From: Rhodocyclaceae bacterium
GTDB taxonomy: Bacteria > Pseudomonadota > Gammaproteobacteria > Burkholderiales > Rhodocyclaceae
Direction: 5' to 3'
Assembly: GCA_013791905.1 (NCBI GenBank)
Contig: VMSX01000010.1
Span: forward strand, 124,001 to 188,000
Length of the DNA: 64,000 bases
Positions 51,340-60,673 of this stretch are shown here, piece after piece. Every line of letters starts with the position of its first letter. Positions within the stretch are counted from its first letter, which is position 1. The position numbers were made by a program, and so were the translations under genes. The notes below the pieces were generated by a model, which was not told the DNA's origin, searched no databases, and saw only the letters and a list, made by a program, of their open reading frames with translations.

Positions 51340-52960
51340 TGCCGAGCTTATCGCAAAGACCGGACATGCGTCCGGCGCGGTTTTCGCACGCCGCTTGCAA
51401 TACGGCTTCTGACGACCACAGGCTGAGGTGCTGACGCGCCCGGGTAACCCCTGTGTAAACCAGTTCGCGCGTCACCACCGGCGAAATCGATGCGGGCAAG
51501 GCCAGCAGAACTCTTGCGAATTCCGAACCCTGTGATTTATGCACCGTCATTGCCCAGGCCACTTCCCAAGTCGGCAGGCGGGCGAAGGGAATCCAGCGCG
51601 GCGCAGCGGATGTGCCATCCCCTTTGCCAGCGAAACAGGCCTTGAGGCTGCCATCGACCGGGTCGGGCAAGGCCAGGCCAATATCGCCGTTGTAAAGTCG
51701 CAGCAGCGGGTCGTTACGCACCACCATGACCGGCATGCCCGGCTGGGCCAGCATCGCGTCGGGCGGCGTCAGCGCCCGGTTGATCGCGGCAACATCCTGC
51801 CGGTGCGCACAGAGCACGCGGAAGCGACTGAACTGTTCGAAGAGTTCGCCCACCGGCAATCCGGCTGCCACGGCATCACGATAGGCTTGATAACCCTCCC
51901 GCACCGCGGACGCCAATGTCTGCGGGGAAAATTGCGGCTGCCAGTCAAGGTCGTCCGTGGCAGCTTTCAATTGCTCGATGGCGCCCGGCGCATCCCCCAT
52001 CCGCAGGCACTCGGCCAACCGGCCGATGCCGCTCGTGCCGGCAAAGCGGAAACTGGCTGTCAGTGTCGTCACACATGGCGCCAGCCGCTCGCTGGCGCAC
52101 AGGTCGGCGAAGACCGCGCCGGCCTCGACGGCGGCCAACTGATCGCGGTCGCCGAGCAGGATCAGGCGGGCGGCGGTGGGCAGCGCAGCCAGCAGATGCG
52201 CCATCAGCGACAGGTCGATCATCGAGGCTTCGTCGATCACCAGCACATCCACCGTTAGCGGCCGCTCCCGGCAGTGATAAAAACCGCTGCCATCGGCGCG
52301 CATGCCCAGCAGGCGATGCAGAGTCATTGCGCTGTGCGCCGGAGCTGACACACCCGTTGCACCGAGCGCTTCGGTCATGCGCGCTGCTGCCTTGCCAGTA
52401 GGCGCGGCCAGGGCGATGCGCAGCGGCGCGGCGCCGGCTTGAGCGGCCTGCTGGTGCAGCAAGGCGATCAGCCGCGCCAGCGTGGTTGTCTTGCCGGTAC
52501 CCGGACCACCCGAGATCAGGGCCAGCCGATTGACCAGCCCGATGCGGGCCGCCGCGCGCTGGCCGGCATCGGCGAATTGGTTTTCCAGCGCGGCTTCCAT
52601 ATCCGCACTGAGGGCTTCCGGAGCCGTTGCCCGCGCCAGCAGATCCAGCGCGACCTGCTGCTCATAGGCCCAGTAGCGCCGCAGGCTCAGCCGCTGGCCA
52701 TCCCAGACCAGCGGGGTCAGATCATCGGCGCCACCGACAATGGCCATGTCCGGCAGGCGGGCGCGCAGCCCGGCGCGCTGCCCGCCATCCATCTCGCCCG
52801 CCCAGGGTCCCCAGCCCGCCTCCTGATCGAGGTCGGCGCAGACATGGCCATCCTGCGTGGCCTGACAGGCCAGCGCCACGGCCCGCCGCGCAGCGGGATC
52901 GTCACCGCCCAGATAGCGCGACAGATGGGCAACGATGGGCGGGATGGCTAGCTTGGCCAT
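51254..52960 (-). CDS. recD: exodeoxyribonuclease V subunit alpha
   Basis: A 568-residue SF1B 5'-3' helicase: Walker A (LISGGPGTGKTTTLARLIALL), DEASMIDLSLMAHLL, LLGDRDQLAAVEAGAVFADL, TASFRF and the C-terminal AWAMTVHKSQGSEFARVLLALP...ELVYTGVTRAR. A natural RecD end would fall near SGLCDKLG. The last ~27 residues (TAGPPQGKAARGASRKPLQSEPGAAP) and the stop come from a family-B element. It starts inside the recB end (13-base overlap), so recC-recB-recD form one operon. Confidence 0.95.
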   Translation of the reverse strand: MAKLAIPPIVAHLSRYLGGDDPAARRAVALACQATQDGHVCADLDQEAGWGPWAGEMDGGQRAGLRARLPDMAIVGGADDLTPLVWDGQRLSLRRYWAYEQQVALDLLARATAPEALSADMEAALENQFADAGQRAAARIGLVNRLALISGGPGTGKTTTLARLIALLHQQAAQAGAAPLRIALAAPTGKAAARMTEALGATGVSAPAHSAMTLHRLLGMRADGSGFYHCRERPLTVDVLVIDEASMIDLSLMAHLLAALPTAARLILLGDRDQLAAVEAGAVFADLCASERLAPCVTTLTASFRFAGTSGIGRLAECLRMGDAPGAIEQLKAATDDLDWQPQFSPQTLASAVREGYQAYRDAVAAGLPVGELFEQFSRFRVLCAHRQDVAAINRALTPPDAMLAQPGMPVMVVRNDPLLRLYNGDIGLALPDPVDGSLKACFAGKGDGTSAAPRWIPFARLPTWEVAWAMTVHKSQGSEFARVLLALPASISPVVTRELVYTGVTRARQHLSLWSSEAVLQAACENRAGRMSGLCDKLGSLTAGPPQGKAARGASRKPLQSEPGAAP

Positions 52961-55900
52961 GTGTGCACATCCAATAAGGCATCGTCCGGCCGCGTGAAGA
53001 ACACGCCGGCTTGGCTGCCTGGCCCCATGCCGCGCAGGAACAGATAGAACACGCCGCCGAAGCTTTCAGTCCAGTCGAGATCGGGCTCGCGCAGCAGCAG
53101 CGCGCGCTTCAGGGCCGCCGCATAAATCCGCAGTTGCAGGTCGTAGCGATGCATCCGCATCACATCTGCCAGACGTGGTGGCGTGTAGTCCTCGACCTGC
53201 TCGCCCAGCCAGTTCGATTTGTAATCGACGATGTACCAGCGCCCGCCATGCCGAAACACCAGATCGATGAAACCCTTCATGTAGCCGGCCTGCGCTGCTG
53301 CCGATCCCAGCGGGTAGGTGAACTCCAGTTCGATCAGGCGTTCGCCGCGCGCCACTTGCGCCAGGCACAGGCCAGCGGCATTCAACGGCGTGGCGACGAC
53401 ATCGGCCACCAGGCGCTCGAGCACCGGCCGCCATTCGAGCGGGTAGGCAAATTCCTCCAGCACGGCGACGGCAACGGGCCCGATTGCGGCAGTGGCCTGG
53501 AAGTCAATGCGCTCGAGCAGCGCATGCAGGCAACTGCCGGCGCGCGCGCCACGCGGGAAATCCATAAAGCGAGAGAAAGTCGGCGTGACCGAAGGGAATC
53601 CCCGTGGGACTGGCGGGATGAAATGCCCCGCATGGGGTACGGTGGGTAGAGCAAGCGGTGAGATATTGGCCACGAGTGCATCGTGATCCGGAATCTCCTC
53701 GTTGCCCAGTCGTGCCGCCAGGCTGGAAAAACTGCTGACGCGCCACGGCGCACGAATCGTCCCGACGAAGGGGCGTGCCACCAGTTCAGGCGCAGCGGCC
53801 ACGAGTGCCACCATGACAGGGGCGTCATCCACCGGCAAGGGTGTCACCGCCATCGCCCCATCCAGTCCGCTAGCCAGGGCGACGATCTCCGCCTGCAGGG
53901 CGGCCTCATCAAGCTTGCCCAGTCTGTCGGCGAGTTGTGCGCGTGGGTCGTCAGTTTCGCCAGCAGCGGGCGTGCGTGGCGCGAACAAGAGCCAGGCGAG
54001 TGGCGAACGTTCGCATTGATTCACCTTGCCCCAGGCGACGATGCAGCGATGCTCGGCACGCGTCAGCGCGACATAGGCGAGGCGCAATTCTTCGGCGGCG
54101 TCTTCGAGATCAGCCTGCTGGCGCAGTGCATCGATTTGTGCGGAGCCGAAGTCGAGACAGGAATGATTATCGGCATGGGCAAATACCGGCCAGCGCTTGG
54201 CATCGAATCCCGGACCGTCCCACAGGAAGGGACAGTAGACGATGGGATATTGGAGGCCTTTGGCGGCGTGAATGGTGACGATGCGCACCAGTTGCGCGTC
54301 GCTTTCCAGACGCAGTTGTGCTTCCTCGGATTCGCTGGCTTCACGCGAACGCGCCAGATGGCGGGCCAGGCCTTCGATGTCGAGGGCGCCGTCATGTTCG
54401 GCCCCTTGCAACAATTCGGCGAGATGGCGGTAATTCGTCAGGCGCCGCTCGCCATCAGGGCGCGCCAGAATGCGCGCGACAACGCCTTCGCGCCGCAGCA
54501 GGCGACGCCACATCGCCATGAAGCCGCGATCGCGATACAGCAGCAAGTCGTCGTGGAAGCAGCCCTGCCGCTCGCTCCAGGCGCGCTCGTCGGCGGCCCA
54601 GACGGCCAGTTGCGCCGCATCGGCGCCGAGCAGCACCGTCGCCAGCGCCGCCCGTACCAGCCCTTCGCGCGTCGGGGCGGCCACTGCCAGCAGCACGCGT
54701 TCGACCTCCTCGGCTTCGTCGCTGTGCCAGACACTGCCGCCACCCAAGGTGACGCTGGCAATGCCGCGCCGCGCCAGGGCTTGCTTCACCAGTTCGCCCT
54801 GCTGATGCTTGCGCACCAGCACGGCAATGTCGCCGCCCGCCAGCGCCCGCGTGCCAAGCTGCGCCCGGCCTGTCGCCGCCAATCCCAGCAGTCGAGCAAT
54901 ATCGGCGGCAACCGCGCTGGCCGCCAGCGGCTGCGCCACTTCCTTGGTTAAGCCCTTCTCCCCTTCCGGTTGCGTCATCGTCCACAGAGTGAGCGCCGCC
55001 GCATTGCCGGTGTCATCATCGATGCGACAGGAGGCGCGGGCCATCTGCGCCGGCTGGGCCGGTTCAAAAGACAAACCCTCAAGCAGGAAGGGATGCGGAC
55101 GCGCGAACAAGGCATTCACGACGGTCAGCAATGGCGCATCGGAGCGCCGGTTTTCCAGCAGCGCATAACCGGCGTCGGCCTGCTGCCGAGCAGACAGATA
55201 GGCAAACACGTCCGCGCCGCGAAAGCCGTAGATCGCCTGCTTGGGGTCGCCGACAAACACCAGCGGATGACCGTCCTGGCCGAACTTGCCACCGAAGATG
55301 CCGAAGAAGATCTCGAGTTGCAGCGGGTCGGTGTCCTGGAATTCGTCGATCAGCGCCGCCCGGTAGCGGTTGCGCAGCGCGCCGGCGAGCGCAGCGCCGG
55401 AGGTGCCCTGCAGCGCATGGGCCAGATCGGCGAGCAGGTCGTCATAGGCCATCTGGCCGCTGCGGCGCTTTCTGGCCGTCAGCTCGGCACGCGCCGTGAG
55501 CAGGAAGTCATGCAGCAGGCGGCGCGTGTCATTTTCATACGCGGCGCCGAGATTCTCGGCCGCCAGCAGGAGTACATCGACCGCATCAAAGAACGCATGT
55601 TCGGCTGGCGGGCTGGACTTGGTGATTTTCTCGGTGATCTTCGCCAGCCCGAAAAATGCCATGGCCTCGGGCAAGGGGAAAGGCGCGTCTGCAGCGGCGA
55701 AGATCTGGCCGAGCAGATCGATTCTGGGCTGCATTTTTTTCGGGGAATAAACACCCTGATTCAGTTTGGCAGCGGCCAGCCAGGCACAGATCGTCGCGGC
55801 ATCGCTTTGCCAGAGCTTGCGCGCCGCAGTGAAGGCGGCGGCAAAGGCTTGTTCTGCCGCATGCCGGTCTGTGGACACTGGCGCCAGTGTCTGCGCGTCG

Positions 55901-56490
55901 ATGCGACCAAGATGCGAGCGCACGCGGCGCACCAGGCCATCCGGCCCACCCAATTCACCCAGCAGCCAGCGCGCCCAGGGCGCGGCAGCCGTCGCCAATG
56001 TCTTGCGCCAGACATCGCGGGCCACACCGGCGAGCAGGTCCTGCTGGTCGGCGAGCAGTTCTCGCTCAAAAGGCTGCCCGGCCTCGAAGGCCGTTTCGGT
56101 CAGCGCGCGCTGGCAAAAGCTGTGAATGGTGAAGATGGCGGCTTCGTCGAAACTTTCGATGGCGAGGCGCAGCCGTGCAGCGGCTGGCGTGGGGTCGTAG
56201 CGGGCGAGCAGCGCCTGCAGGTTTTCATCATCGGTCGTGCCCGCCTCAAACGCGGCGAGCGCCTGCAGCAAGCGGTTACGGATGCGCCCGCGCAGCTCGC
56301 CGGTGGCGGCGCGTGTATAGGTGACGACGAGGATTTGGCCGATCTCGAGTTGCTGTTCGAGCAACAGGCGCAACACCAGCGCGGTGATCGTCCAGGTCTT
56401 GCCCGTGCCGGCGCCGGCCTCGACCAGGCTGATGCCGTCGAGCACGACGTCGAAGGGACCGGCGAGAGGCGTGAAGCGCCGTTCAGCCAT
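52948..56490 (-). CDS. recB: exodeoxyribonuclease V subunit beta
   Basis: An 1180-residue 3'-5' helicase and nuclease of the RecBCD double-strand-break repair enzyme: Walker A (LVEAGAGTGKTWTITALVLRLLLE), VVTYTRAATGELRGRI, QDTDPLQLEIFFGIF, LVFVGDPKQAIYGFRGADVFAYL, IHAAKGLQYPIVYCPF, and the nuclease motif GFIDLVFRHGGRWYIVDYKSNWLG near 1087. Residues about 956-971 (PPVPRGFPSVTPTFSRF) come from an expanded family-A repeat in the linker before the nuclease domain. It overlaps recC by 8 bases. Confidence 0.96.
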   Translation of the reverse strand: MAERRFTPLAGPFDVVLDGISLVEAGAGTGKTWTITALVLRLLLEQQLEIGQILVVTYTRAATGELRGRIRNRLLQALAAFEAGTTDDENLQALLARYDPTPAAARLRLAIESFDEAAIFTIHSFCQRALTETAFEAGQPFERELLADQQDLLAGVARDVWRKTLATAAAPWARWLLGELGGPDGLVRRVRSHLGRIDAQTLAPVSTDRHAAEQAFAAAFTAARKLWQSDAATICAWLAAAKLNQGVYSPKKMQPRIDLLGQIFAAADAPFPLPEAMAFFGLAKITEKITKSSPPAEHAFFDAVDVLLLAAENLGAAYENDTRRLLHDFLLTARAELTARKRRSGQMAYDDLLADLAHALQGTSGAALAGALRNRYRAALIDEFQDTDPLQLEIFFGIFGGKFGQDGHPLVFVGDPKQAIYGFRGADVFAYLSARQQADAGYALLENRRSDAPLLTVVNALFARPHPFLLEGLSFEPAQPAQMARASCRIDDDTGNAAALTLWTMTQPEGEKGLTKEVAQPLAASAVAADIARLLGLAATGRAQLGTRALAGGDIAVLVRKHQQGELVKQALARRGIASVTLGGGSVWHSDEAEEVERVLLAVAAPTREGLVRAALATVLLGADAAQLAVWAADERAWSERQGCFHDDLLLYRDRGFMAMWRRLLRREGVVARILARPDGERRLTNYRHLAELLQGAEHDGALDIEGLARHLARSREASESEEAQLRLESDAQLVRIVTIHAAKGLQYPIVYCPFLWDGPGFDAKRWPVFAHADNHSCLDFGSAQIDALRQQADLEDAAEELRLAYVALTRAEHRCIVAWGKVNQCERSPLAWLLFAPRTPAAGETDDPRAQLADRLGKLDEAALQAEIVALASGLDGAMAVTPLPVDDAPVMVALVAAAPELVARPFVGTIRAPWRVSSFSSLAARLGNEEIPDHDALVANISPLALPTVPHAGHFIPPVPRGFPSVTPTFSRFMDFPRGARAGSCLHALLERIDFQATAAIGPVAVAVLEEFAYPLEWRPVLERLVADVVATPLNAAGLCLAQVARGERLIELEFTYPLGSAAAQAGYMKGFIDLVFRHGGRWYIVDYKSNWLGEQVEDYTPPRLADVMRMHRYDLQLRIYAAALKRALLLREPDLDWTESFGGVFYLFLRGMGPGSQAGVFFTRPDDALLDVHTWPS
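53576..53623 (+). repeat. family-A repeat, expanded 48-nt copy inside recB
   Basis: AAAGTCGGCG, a 24-nt insert (containing GGGAATCCCCGTGGGA) almost identical to the one at 3115-3162, then CTGGCGGGA. The last bases diverge. recB reads the opposite strand, giving PPVPRGFPSVTPTF, the same phase as the parC N-terminal copy. Confidence 0.83.
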
Positions 56491-59400
56491 CGCCGACTTT
56501 CTCGGTCATCGCCGCGCGCAGCGGCCCGAAGACCTGTGCCGCCAGTTGCTGGAATGCTGCGCCAAGGGGATCGTCGGACCGGTCGCGCAAGGCCAGCCGC
56601 AGATAGGCATCGTCGCGCTCACCGGGAGTCTTCTGGAAGCTGTTGCCGAACCAGGCATTGCGCCAGCTCGACTTGCCTTCCAGCCAGGCCCAGGCCGTCT
56701 TTGGATAGAACGGCAGCGGTGCGCTTTGGCCTTGTCGATACAGCGCCAGCAGTTCAGCCAGTGCGGCGGCGGCCCCGTCGAGCGGTGGCAACAGCGTCAC
56801 GCCATTGTTGGCCAGCAGCACGCTCTGCTTCACCACGCCGGGCGGCGCGGCAAGCTGCAACAACAGATGGTCTATCCACAAGCGCAACAGGTCCTGCGGG
56901 CGGGTGCTGCCGAAACGCAGGCGCCACAGGCCTTGCGCCGTGATGCGTTCGAGGCGGCCGCTCAGCATTGTCTGCTCAGCGTCGAAGCGCACTTCGATTG
57001 GCGGCAAGGCGGCGGCCGTGGCCCAGGCCTGGGCGGATTGCCATAACGCGCTGGCTTCAGCGTGTGCCGCCGCACTGGCAATGCCGCCCACCACACCATG
57101 CGGCAGCCAGCCTTTCGCGTGCAGCAGGCGCGTGGTTTCATCAAGCGTCGCGCCTGCCTTGAGGCCGGCGAAATGCGCTTCGCGCAGACGGTAATTATCG
57201 AGATGGTTGGTCACGAAGGGTTCGTGAATTTCCAGCAACTCTTCGCTTTCCTCGAGATGGATGCCCAGCTGCTCGCGCAGATAGAAACGCACCGGGTGGT
57301 CGAAAAAGCGCTGCAGGCGCTGCAGTTCAAGCTCCTCGCCAGCGGCGGGTAATAGCGCTGGCACTGGCATTTCGCCGAGGAATGGACTGGCGCTGCGTGC
57401 TGTGCGGGTGGCGCCAGCTGCACAACTTGCGCTGCAGTGGTCGCCGTCGAAGCTGAACAGCGCGGGCGCCACCTGATCGAAATACACCGGACTGAAGGGC
57501 TGCAAGGGATGTTGCACGATCAGTTCCGCGACGGCCTTGCCGGTCATCGTCGCCAGTGTGTCGAGCAATTCGGCCAGCGGCGCAGCGGGGGGAAATTCGA
57601 CATTGCTGCGCGGGTCGCGGCCGGTGTAGGTGACAACAAGGGAATCTTTCGCGCACAGCAGCGTTTCCAGGAACGCATAACGTTCCTCGCCACGATGGTT
57701 GCGGTCACCCGGCCGGGGATGCCGCGCGATGAGATCGAAGCTGACCGGTGCTGCAGGGCGTGGCCAGGCGCCGTCGTTCATGCCGACCAGACACAATACT
57801 CGCGCCGGCAGCGGCCGGCCCGGCTGTAGCGCGGCGATTGTCGCCGCGCCCGAAGCAAAGGCGCGCGCCGGTGCCCGCTCAGTCAGCGCGGCGTCAAGTT
57901 CGCGCAGCATGACGGCCAGCGGCAGCCGGACTTCGCAGCGCGCAGTGCGCGCGTGGGTCGCCAGTTCGGCAAGCGCGGCGCGAATGCGTTGTGCTTCGTC
58001 TTCTTCTGATTCTGTCGGAGCGAGAAAGCGTTCCTGGGCATCGTTGAGAATGCCAACCCAATCAAGCGCCGTCCCGCCAGCGCCGACTTTCTGCACCAGC
58101 ACGAACAAGGCTTCGGCATAGTCGGCAAAGCGGCCCAGCAATTCGGCACGGCCACCCTCGATGCCGGCTACGGGCAACACCTCGTCATACAGGCGTTCCG
58201 GCACATCGGGCATTGCCACGCCGAGCAGCAAGCGCTGCAAGCCGGCGCGCCAGGTATGGGTGTCTTCCGCCGGCAAGCCACGCTGCTGGCGCGCGCGGCC
58301 ATCCAGGCCCCAGCGGATGCCCGCTGTGGCGACCCAGTCGCGCAGCAGCGGCAGTTCGCTTTCGGCCAGGTCAAAAGCACGCCGCACCGCCGGCTCTTCC
58401 AGCAGCCCCATGACGCTTTCGGCGTCGAGTTCGCTTTCTGCTACCGCGCACAGGCGACGCAACGCACGCCATAGTGGTGCGGCAACCAGCGGACGATCAG
58501 CCACCACACAGGGAATCCGTCGCGCCGCAGGCGCATGCATCAGCACCGCCTCGATGGCCTGCGCATAGGTTTCGATATCCGGGGTGAGGATCAGGATATC
58601 CGCCGGATGCAGGTCAGGCATGGCTTCGAACAGGGCCAGCAGACGATCGTGCAACACTTCGGCCTCGCGCAGCGGACCGTGGCAGGCATGGATCTGCAGC
58701 GAGGCGTCGGGGGGGATAGCGACACTGCTGTCGAGGTCGAGAATATCCCGCTGCAAGCAGCCCAACAATGTGGCTGACGCGGCAATAAAATAGTGATGCT
58801 CCTGGGTCGGCAGGCGCTCACCCGCCTCGGTCAGGCGGGCCATCGCATGCTGGCGTGACCGTCCCAGCGAGGCCAGCAGGGGATGGCCCGCTTCAATCAG
58901 TGCAGCTGTTTCGGGTTGGTCGATTTCCAGGCGCAACCGCACGCGCACCCGGTCGATGTCGCCCCAGTATTCGCGGCAGGGCGCCAGCACGAAGACATGC
59001 AGGTCGACCCATTCGGCCAGACCGAGGAACACCTCCCAGTAGAGCGCGGGCATCGACTCGACGGCAAACAGATTGATCCGCTGCGGCAGACGCGCCCGCG
59101 CACGCGGATCCCGCCGCAACTGCGCCATGAATCGTTCGCGCGGATGCTCGGCGGCCACTTCCGACAGCTCGCCGATCAGGGTACGCCACACACCCGCCTG
59201 CCAGATCTCGTCCGGCCCAAGTCCCAGCAGCTTGCCGGCGCCCCAGAATTCAAGCCAGTCGGGACGCTCGACCAGGTAACGATCAAACTGGGCAGCCAGC
59301 CGGCTGGCGAGTTCATACCGCTTGATGCCATCATCGTCAGCGAGGTAATGCTTCACCTGCGGTGCAGTGCTCTCGCCCAGCAAGCGCAGCAGACGCCATT

Positions 59401-59671
59401 GCATTGCCGTCCGCTCGAATGGATTGACCGCAGCCACTTCCGCCAGCACCCGGCCGAACAGATGCCAGACATAGGCAGCGGGAAACGGAAAGGCAATCTG
59501 CGTGGCGATGCCCAGTTCGTCGGCCAGCCGAAACCCCAGCCAGCGCGCTACAGCCGTGGCCGAGGTGACTACCTGTTCGGTTTCCAGCAAGGGCAGCGGC
59601 GCGGCGCGCAGCAGCGCCGCCTGCGCCATGGCCAGCGTGTCGGAACGATTGCTCAGATGAAGGTGCAGCAT
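56483..59671 (-). CDS. recC: exodeoxyribonuclease V subunit gamma
   Basis: A 1062-residue RecC: MLHLHLSNRSDTLAMAQAALL, ATAVARWLGFRLADELGIATQIAFPFPAAYVWHLFGRV, LPQRINLFAVESMPALYWEVFLGLAEWVDLHVFVLAPCREYWGDI, CHGPLREAEVLHDRLLALFE and LLCAKDSLVVTYTGRDPRSNVEFPPAAPLAELLDTL. It recognises Chi in the family. Residues 528-535 (KVGAGGTA) are encoded by an exact family-A copy. It is the first gene of the recCBD set, preceded by a family-B element beyond rplI. Confidence 0.94.
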   Translation of the reverse strand: MLHLHLSNRSDTLAMAQAALLRAAPLPLLETEQVVTSATAVARWLGFRLADELGIATQIAFPFPAAYVWHLFGRVLAEVAAVNPFERTAMQWRLLRLLGESTAPQVKHYLADDDGIKRYELASRLAAQFDRYLVERPDWLEFWGAGKLLGLGPDEIWQAGVWRTLIGELSEVAAEHPRERFMAQLRRDPRARARLPQRINLFAVESMPALYWEVFLGLAEWVDLHVFVLAPCREYWGDIDRVRVRLRLEIDQPETAALIEAGHPLLASLGRSRQHAMARLTEAGERLPTQEHHYFIAASATLLGCLQRDILDLDSSVAIPPDASLQIHACHGPLREAEVLHDRLLALFEAMPDLHPADILILTPDIETYAQAIEAVLMHAPAARRIPCVVADRPLVAAPLWRALRRLCAVAESELDAESVMGLLEEPAVRRAFDLAESELPLLRDWVATAGIRWGLDGRARQQRGLPAEDTHTWRAGLQRLLLGVAMPDVPERLYDEVLPVAGIEGGRAELLGRFADYAEALFVLVQKVGAGGTALDWVGILNDAQERFLAPTESEEDEAQRIRAALAELATHARTARCEVRLPLAVMLRELDAALTERAPARAFASGAATIAALQPGRPLPARVLCLVGMNDGAWPRPAAPVSFDLIARHPRPGDRNHRGEERYAFLETLLCAKDSLVVTYTGRDPRSNVEFPPAAPLAELLDTLATMTGKAVAELIVQHPLQPFSPVYFDQVAPALFSFDGDHCSASCAAGATRTARSASPFLGEMPVPALLPAAGEELELQRLQRFFDHPVRFYLREQLGIHLEESEELLEIHEPFVTNHLDNYRLREAHFAGLKAGATLDETTRLLHAKGWLPHGVVGGIASAAAHAEASALWQSAQAWATAAALPPIEVRFDAEQTMLSGRLERITAQGLWRLRFGSTRPQDLLRLWIDHLLLQLAAPPGVVKQSVLLANNGVTLLPPLDGAAAALAELLALYRQGQSAPLPFYPKTAWAWLEGKSSWRNAWFGNSFQKTPGERDDAYLRLALRDRSDDPLGAAFQQLAAQVFGPLRAAMTEKVGDG
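58067..58090 (-). repeat. family-A repeat, exact 24-nt copy inside recC
   Basis: All 24 positions identical to the alr, rnfG, parC and 43602 copies. Encodes KVGAGGTA between LFVLVQ and LDWVGILNDAQERFL. Confidence 0.9.
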
Positions 59672-59764
59672 GACAAGGCGATTCTAAGCCGGCAAGGACA
59701 GGTGCACGAAAAAAGGCCACCCGTAGGCAGCCCTTTTTCAACGCATGTGCTGACTTAAACCGCA

Positions 59765-59914
59765 GTCTTTCCGCCGGGCCGCCCCAAGGAAAGACGGCAC
59801 GCGGCGCCAGCCGCAACCCGCACCACAGCCCGAACTACGCGCCCCGTAACAAACGAGCGCAGCGAGCCACAGTCACCTCCCCCGCGAGGGGGAGGCCGGG
59901 AGGGGGCGGGACTT
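59765..59914 (+). repeat. family-B element 11 (stem GTCTTTCC)
   Basis: GTCTTTCC (59765-59772), the invariant loop (59773-59787) and GGAAAGAC (59788-59795), then GGCACGCGGCGCCAGCCGCAA, CCCCGTAACAAACGAGCGCA and the tail CCTCCCCCGCGAGGGGGAGG. The tail abuts the rplI stop; the head points to recC. Confidence 0.9.
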
Positions 59915-59918
59915 ACTG

Positions 59919-60368
59919 TTACTGCTCACCCACCACGACTACTGTAACGTTGGCAACGACATCGGCGTGGGGCGAGACTTCGAGGACGAACTCACCGACG
60001 GCCTTCAACAGACCTTCCGGCATGCGCACGGCACTCTTGTCGGTCTCGACACCTTGCGCGGTCAGCGCTTCGGCTACGTCACCGGGGCTCACCGAACCGA
60101 ACAGGCGGCCATCGACACCCGCCTTGCGGGTGATCTCGACCTTCATACCTTCCAGCTTGGCAGCCACGGCTTGGGCCGCGACCAATTTCTCGGTGGCAAC
60201 CTTTTCCAGTTCGGCGCGACGGGCCTCGAACACCTTCATGTTCTCGGGGGTGGCGCGCTTGGCGAAGCCTTTGGGAATCAGAAAATTGCGGGCATAACCT
60301 TCCTTGACCTTGACGACATCGCCGAGGCTGCCGAGGTTAACCACTTTGTCCATCAGAATCACTTGCAT
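59919..60368 (-). CDS. rplI: 50S ribosomal protein L9
   Basis: A 149-residue L9: [40 protein letters not shown], a long connecting helix and a C-terminal domain ([16 protein letters not shown]). Last gene of the rpsF-priB-rpsR-rplI operon, 14 bases after rpsR. Confidence 0.98.
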   Translation of the reverse strand: MQVILMDKVVNLGSLGDVVKVKEGYARNFLIPKGFAKRATPENMKVFEARRAELEKVATEKLVAAQAVAAKLEGMKVEITRKAGVDGRLFGSVSPGDVAEALTAQGVETDKSAVRMPEGLLKAVGEFVLEVSPHADVVANVTVVVVGEQ

Positions 60369-60382
60369 GGTTTATCTCCTCG

Positions 60383-60658
60383 TTACTGGTGCAGGTCGGT
60401 GTAAGGCAGCAGCGCCAGGAAGCGCGCACGCTTGATGGCGGTCGACAACTGACGCTGAAAGCGTGTCTTGGTACCGGTAATGCGCGCCGGCATGATCTTG
60501 CCGTTTTCACCAACGAAATCGCGCAGCAGATCAACGTCCTTGTAGTCAACCTGCTCGATCTTCTCGGCGGAGAAGCGGCAGAACTTGCGGCGCTTGAACA
60601 TGTTGCGGTTCTTGTTCTTGTTACGGTCGTCCTTCTTTTTTCCGGGCTTGAAAGCCAT
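60383..60658 (-). CDS. rpsR: 30S ribosomal protein S18
   Basis: A 91-residue S18: [71 protein letters not shown] Lys/Asn/Arg-rich N-terminal extension ([20 protein letters not shown]) precedes the core. Partner of S6 in the small-subunit platform. Confidence 0.98.
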   Translation of the reverse strand: MAFKPGKKKDDRNKNKNRNMFKRRKFCRFSAEKIEQVDYKDVDLLRDFVGENGKIMPARITGTKTRFQRQLSTAIKRARFLALLPYTDLHQ

Positions 60659-60673
60659 ATCAAAATCCTTTTA

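Noticed and set aside
10994-59914. Family-B elements as insertion sequences
   Set aside because: No transposase frame, no consistent terminal inverted repeats of the IS type and no target duplications are visible. They are too short, so only a non-autonomous element would fit.
10994-59914. CRISPR array
   Set aside because: Copies of the repeats are kilobases apart, and nowhere is there regular spacer spacing.
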